From Agarophyton chilense (taxonomy: Eukaryota; Rhodophyta; Florideophyceae; Gracilariales; Gracilariaceae): a DNA stretch of 64,000 nt. Both the position numbers and the translations under genes were made by a program. The notes beneath the pieces were generated by a model. That model was not told where the DNA came from. It ran no database searches and saw nothing but the letters and a program-made list of their open reading frames with translations. Where the stretch lies: positions 248,001 through 312,000 of the forward strand of contig JARGXX010000100.1 in the NCBI GenBank assembly GCA_030374765.1. Direction: 5' to 3'. This document shows positions 61,754-64,000 of this stretch, piece by piece; the stretch's first letter is position 1; the number at the start of each line of letters is the position of its first letter.

Positions 61754-62587
61754 TCAACTTTCGAATGTTCCAGTGTTGTTTCCACCCTGCCCATCGTGTT
61801 CGCCGCCTTTTTTGTTGCGTGGGTTATGCCAACAGTCTCTTCTCATGTGCCCACGTTTACCACATTGGTGACATATGATTTCCTGTAATATTCTCTTTCT
61901 TCCGGTGCCTGTGCGGTCGTTGTTCCGACGTGTGAAAAAGGATGTCTTTGTGCTGCTGCTGTCTTCAGATGTTCTTGCTTTGAGTTCTTTTTCCTTCTGC
62001 TGGAGTCTTGCGGCAACCTCTAGAAAATCTGGCATTTCATCTCTGGTTATATAAGAGTCTCTCATCGCCGAATACTCTTCTGGTAGTCCAGCCATTGGTG
62101 CCTCACATTTTTAGTCGTTTGTTAACACCTTCCCATCCCGCGCCATATTGGTTTTAATTAGCGCGATACGATCAGCATACACCTGGATTGATTCGTCTTC
62201 TTTCAGTCGCATTTGGTTCATTTTGATTCGCATCGTGTACAGCGCTGCTCTATTTCGCGCCTCGTACTTCTGTTTCAAGGTGTTCCACATTTCTTGAGCA
62301 GTGTTCATTCCCATGATGACCGGCTTTGCCTTAGATTCAATCGTGCACAGGATCCTGGTCATTGCTTGGTTGTTCTTTTTGGTCCACTCTTTGAAAGCCT
62401 TTTCGCTCTCCGGTGGTACCTCTTCACCGCTGACATAATGCGACAGATCTTCCCCGATAAGAAGAGGCTTCATTTGACTTTCCCACTCCACATAGTTGCT
62501 ATCTTTCAGGAGGATGAGTGGGTACTTGTAGCTACTCATTTTTTTGTCGTTACTGGGATATGTTGGCGTTCTCAAGGCTGGGCCCAT
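61754..62587 (-). pseudogene. Copia-2 gag, one in-frame stop
   Basis: From the primer-site ATG at 62587 the frame reads MGPALRTPTYPSNDKKMSSYKYPLILLKDSNYVEWE, a UBN2/Retrotran-type Gag start, with helical MKPLLIGEDLSHYV and MWNTLKQKYEARNRAALYTMRIKMNQMRL. A stop at 62111 is followed in the same frame by MAGLPEEYSAMRDS, and the CCHC knuckle CHQCGKRGHMRRDC sits near 61840-61880. It ends at 61754 because of a frame change before protease. A second ATG (MSSYKY, near 62539) is an alternative start. Capsid role is expected for intact relatives. Confidence 0.85.
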
Positions 62588-62591
62588 AACC
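62578..62591 (-). other. Primer-binding site of Copia-2, half-tRNA type
   Basis: Minus strand GGTTATGGGCCCAG, two bases after the LTR end; complementary to the initiator tRNA-Met anticodon arm, as in Copia-1. The ATG within it (62587) starts the gag frame. Confidence 0.85.
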
Positions 62592-62593
62592 GA

Positions 62594-62766
62594 TGTTGGC
62601 AGTAGTGACTTCCATGGAGGAAGCCGTTCACTCGGTCTTGTCTTTTACTTATAGTGGTGCTCCTGTGCACGGTTTGTCTACTGATATCGGAGGGAAACTA
62701 ATCGATAACGCCCGGGGGTGACGATGCTTACTTGGCCTACCGATCTTACTTGGCCTACCGATAACA
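62594..62766 (-). repeat. 5' LTR of Copia-2 (173 bp)
   Basis: Minus strand TGTTATCGG ... CCAACA. Contains a tandem duplication of about 18 bp, GATCGGTAGGCCAAGTAAG type, near its start. Confidence 0.75.
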
Positions 62767-63201
62767 ACTAGAACTTCTTATTAAGCTTCTGCTTGTACCA
62801 AGGATTCCGCATCGAATGTCGCCTTCGCATTGGTGGTCAAATAATTAGGTTTCAGGGTCGCAGCTACTCTTGGAGTAGCGGGAATGTCATCAGATCGTAT
62901 CGAAGACCATGTAGAGAACTTCAATGGATTGTAATCAAGACTTCGAGACTTCCGAGAAGTCCAAGGGTGTTTCGTAAAGGTAAGGATTCGTGGAAAGTAC
63001 GAACACAGAGTTGAGAACTTTTGCTCTGCCGCTCTTTCAGCCATTGCCACTGAAGTCTTCGGTTTTTCCGCGCAGCTACCTCGCCCAAATGAGATGGAAT
63101 TCCCAATTACACCGGCATGAAATCACACGTTTGTTCTTCTTCGCCCCGAAAAAAGTGATGGTAGTGGGGAGGCCGATTTCGACCGGAATCGACAAATATA
63201 C
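62767..63201. other. Right flank of Copia-2, upstream of GTPase relic
   Basis: No certain gene. A plus frame at 62990-63289 overlaps the GTPase in another phase and may hold shifted N-terminal sequence of it. Confidence 0.4.
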
Positions 63202-64000
63202 ATGGTTGGAAATACCAGGTGCGGAAAGTCAAAAGTTGGGAATGCTCTTCTGGAGAGGGAGGGGGTTTTTGAAGTTTCGAAGGGAGTGACGGGCACCATG
63301 CAATTGAAAGATGGACATAGAACTGATGTGGTGAATCATGAAAGCTGGTGCACGGATGTGTACAACACACCTGGTTTGAATGACAAGGACGGACTAGATG
63401 TATGGTACGAAGCAGCAATAGAGGACCATATCAAGATTCTACAACAAAAAAGCTCATTGATAATGACTGTGAACGTAGATGGAGGCATTTCAAGAGCCAC
63501 TTTCGACTCACTAGATATGTACAAGAAGATGTTTGGGGAGGATATGGCTTCTATGCTTATTCTCGTCCCAACCGTGAATGAGCCTGCTAGTGAGTAAGAG
63601 CTCGAAGCAACGAAGAACAACAACTGGCCAACTATCCGTAGGCTCGATCATCGCATAAGAAAGGAGCATGTGTTTTGCGTAAGCCTTTCCGATTTAAGGC
63701 AGCAACTTGACTGTCCTTCTCGTACATTTGTGGAACTGATTAGAATTATTTGTAGGGCGATGCCGATGAGCCTCATCACATCTCTTGCAACAAGATACAG
63801 GGAGATAAGGGACGCATTGAAATAAAGAGAGAGTAATGTGGAAGCTGAGGTGAAGACGCTTGTGAATGACGGTTGGCAAGCATATGACAATCTTACAGAA
63901 CCATTCGAGAGACGGGAATATGTCAAACTCACGGATAACGACAGTGGACTCTTCGACGGTTTCGTGATAAAGTGTACCAGTGAGATGATCTGCTGCTTGC
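63202..64000 (+). pseudogene. AIG1/GIMAP-like GTPase, broken, runs off the window
   Basis: From ATG 63202 the frame starts with the P-loop MVGNTRCGKSKVGNALLE (G-x4-GKS). VTGTMQL lies in the switch I position, and YNTPGLND (near 63360-63385) is the G3 box, with Asn in place of the usual Asp. MTVNVDGGISRATFDSLDMYKKMFGEDM fits the AIG1 helix region. Two TAA codons in the same frame (63595-63597 and 63823-63825) interrupt it; the rest continues to the window end. The frame is open about 29 codons upstream of the ATG. AIG1 GTPases act at membranes in stress and immunity in plants and animals. Whether this is a pseudogene or an intron-containing gene cannot be settled here; the coherent reading through both stops favours pseudogene. 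Confidence 0.65.

Larger units (their letters stand above)
57546..62766 (-). mobile_element. Copia-2: Ty1/Copia element, interrupted by a solo LTR
   Basis: Minus strand: 5' LTR 62594-62766, primer site 62578-62591, gag, CCHC knuckle, protease, integrase, RT, RNase H, polypurine tract (AAGGGGGAA near 57593-57601) and the first 47 bp of the 3' LTR (57546-57592). The rest of the 3' LTR is not recognised. It carries a few stops and frameshifts, so it is dead but moderately young. Confidence 0.9.

Noticed and set aside
60877..61878. 333-codon plus-strand ORF
   Set aside because: Antisense of Copia-2 integrase and protease; hydrophobic composition is typical of a complement frame.

Overview
The window is nuclear DNA of a eukaryote whose genome is rich in transposable elements. 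Evidence includes several families of LTR retrotransposons, a PIF/Harbinger transposon with target duplications, TATA-type promoters 65-120 bp upstream of start codons, N-terminal secretion signals and C2H2 zinc-finger genes. Genes appear to have few or no introns. A florideophyte red alga such as Chondrus is my best guess, from compact intronless genes and a Copia lineage that looks close to the GalEa/PyRE1G1 group. That assignment is an inference and is weak.

Layout. 1-5003: a decayed Ty3/Gypsy element on the minus strand (copy 1) whose left end lies outside the window. It was inserted into a decayed minus-strand Copia element (Copia-3, 5004-about 6340). 6.4-10.0 kb: an unidentified ORF, a 3 x 32 bp tandem array and a gene for a small secreted cysteine-containing protein. 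10002-31083: a giant inverted repeat with two 5.49 kb arms that are almost identical, separated by 10.1 kb. Each arm holds a second member of the secreted-protein family and a VRK/CK1-like protein kinase gene. The spacer holds a decayed DDE transposase and a complete-looking PIF/Harbinger transposon (21053-23970) with transposase and Myb-like ORFs. 31.3-33.5 kb: a second, unrelated transposase pseudogene and an interrupted unidentified ORF. 33946-39535: a young Copia element (Copia-1) with 431 bp LTRs, a 5 bp target duplication and intact gag and pol. 40.2-45.2 kb: Gypsy copy 2 (minus), whose polymerase core is replaced by a segment carrying an inverted solo LTR. 45.2-48.5 kb: an imperfect inverted-repeat element, a DIRS-like RT/RNase H remnant, a pair of 148 bp direct repeats and a perfect 29 bp hairpin. 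48.8-54.9 kb: a small cluster of C2H2 zinc-finger genes, two apparently intact and two broken. 55.1-56.9 kb: a Copia-1-like remnant. 57.5-62.8 kb: Copia-2 (minus), split by a 912 bp solo LTR. 63.2-64.0 kb: a broken AIG1/GIMAP-like GTPase gene that runs off the end.

The host genes probably still functional are the secreted protein at 8.7 kb, the duplicated secreted-protein and kinase genes in the palindrome arms, and the zinc-finger genes at 48.8 and 53.9 kb. Most of the rest is mobile DNA in different states of decay, so nesting gives relative ages: Gypsy copy 1 is younger than Copia-3, the solo LTR is younger than Copia-2, and Copia-1 is the youngest LTR element, with 3 differences between its LTRs.

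The most interesting points are the near-identical large palindrome, which diverges at its outermost edge; the shared use by three Copia elements of a primer site complementary to the anticodon arm of initiator tRNA-Met, in two of which the site supplies an in-frame ATG for Gag; the non-canonical protease and RT motifs and the candidate -1 frameshift in Copia-1; and the zinc-finger cluster.
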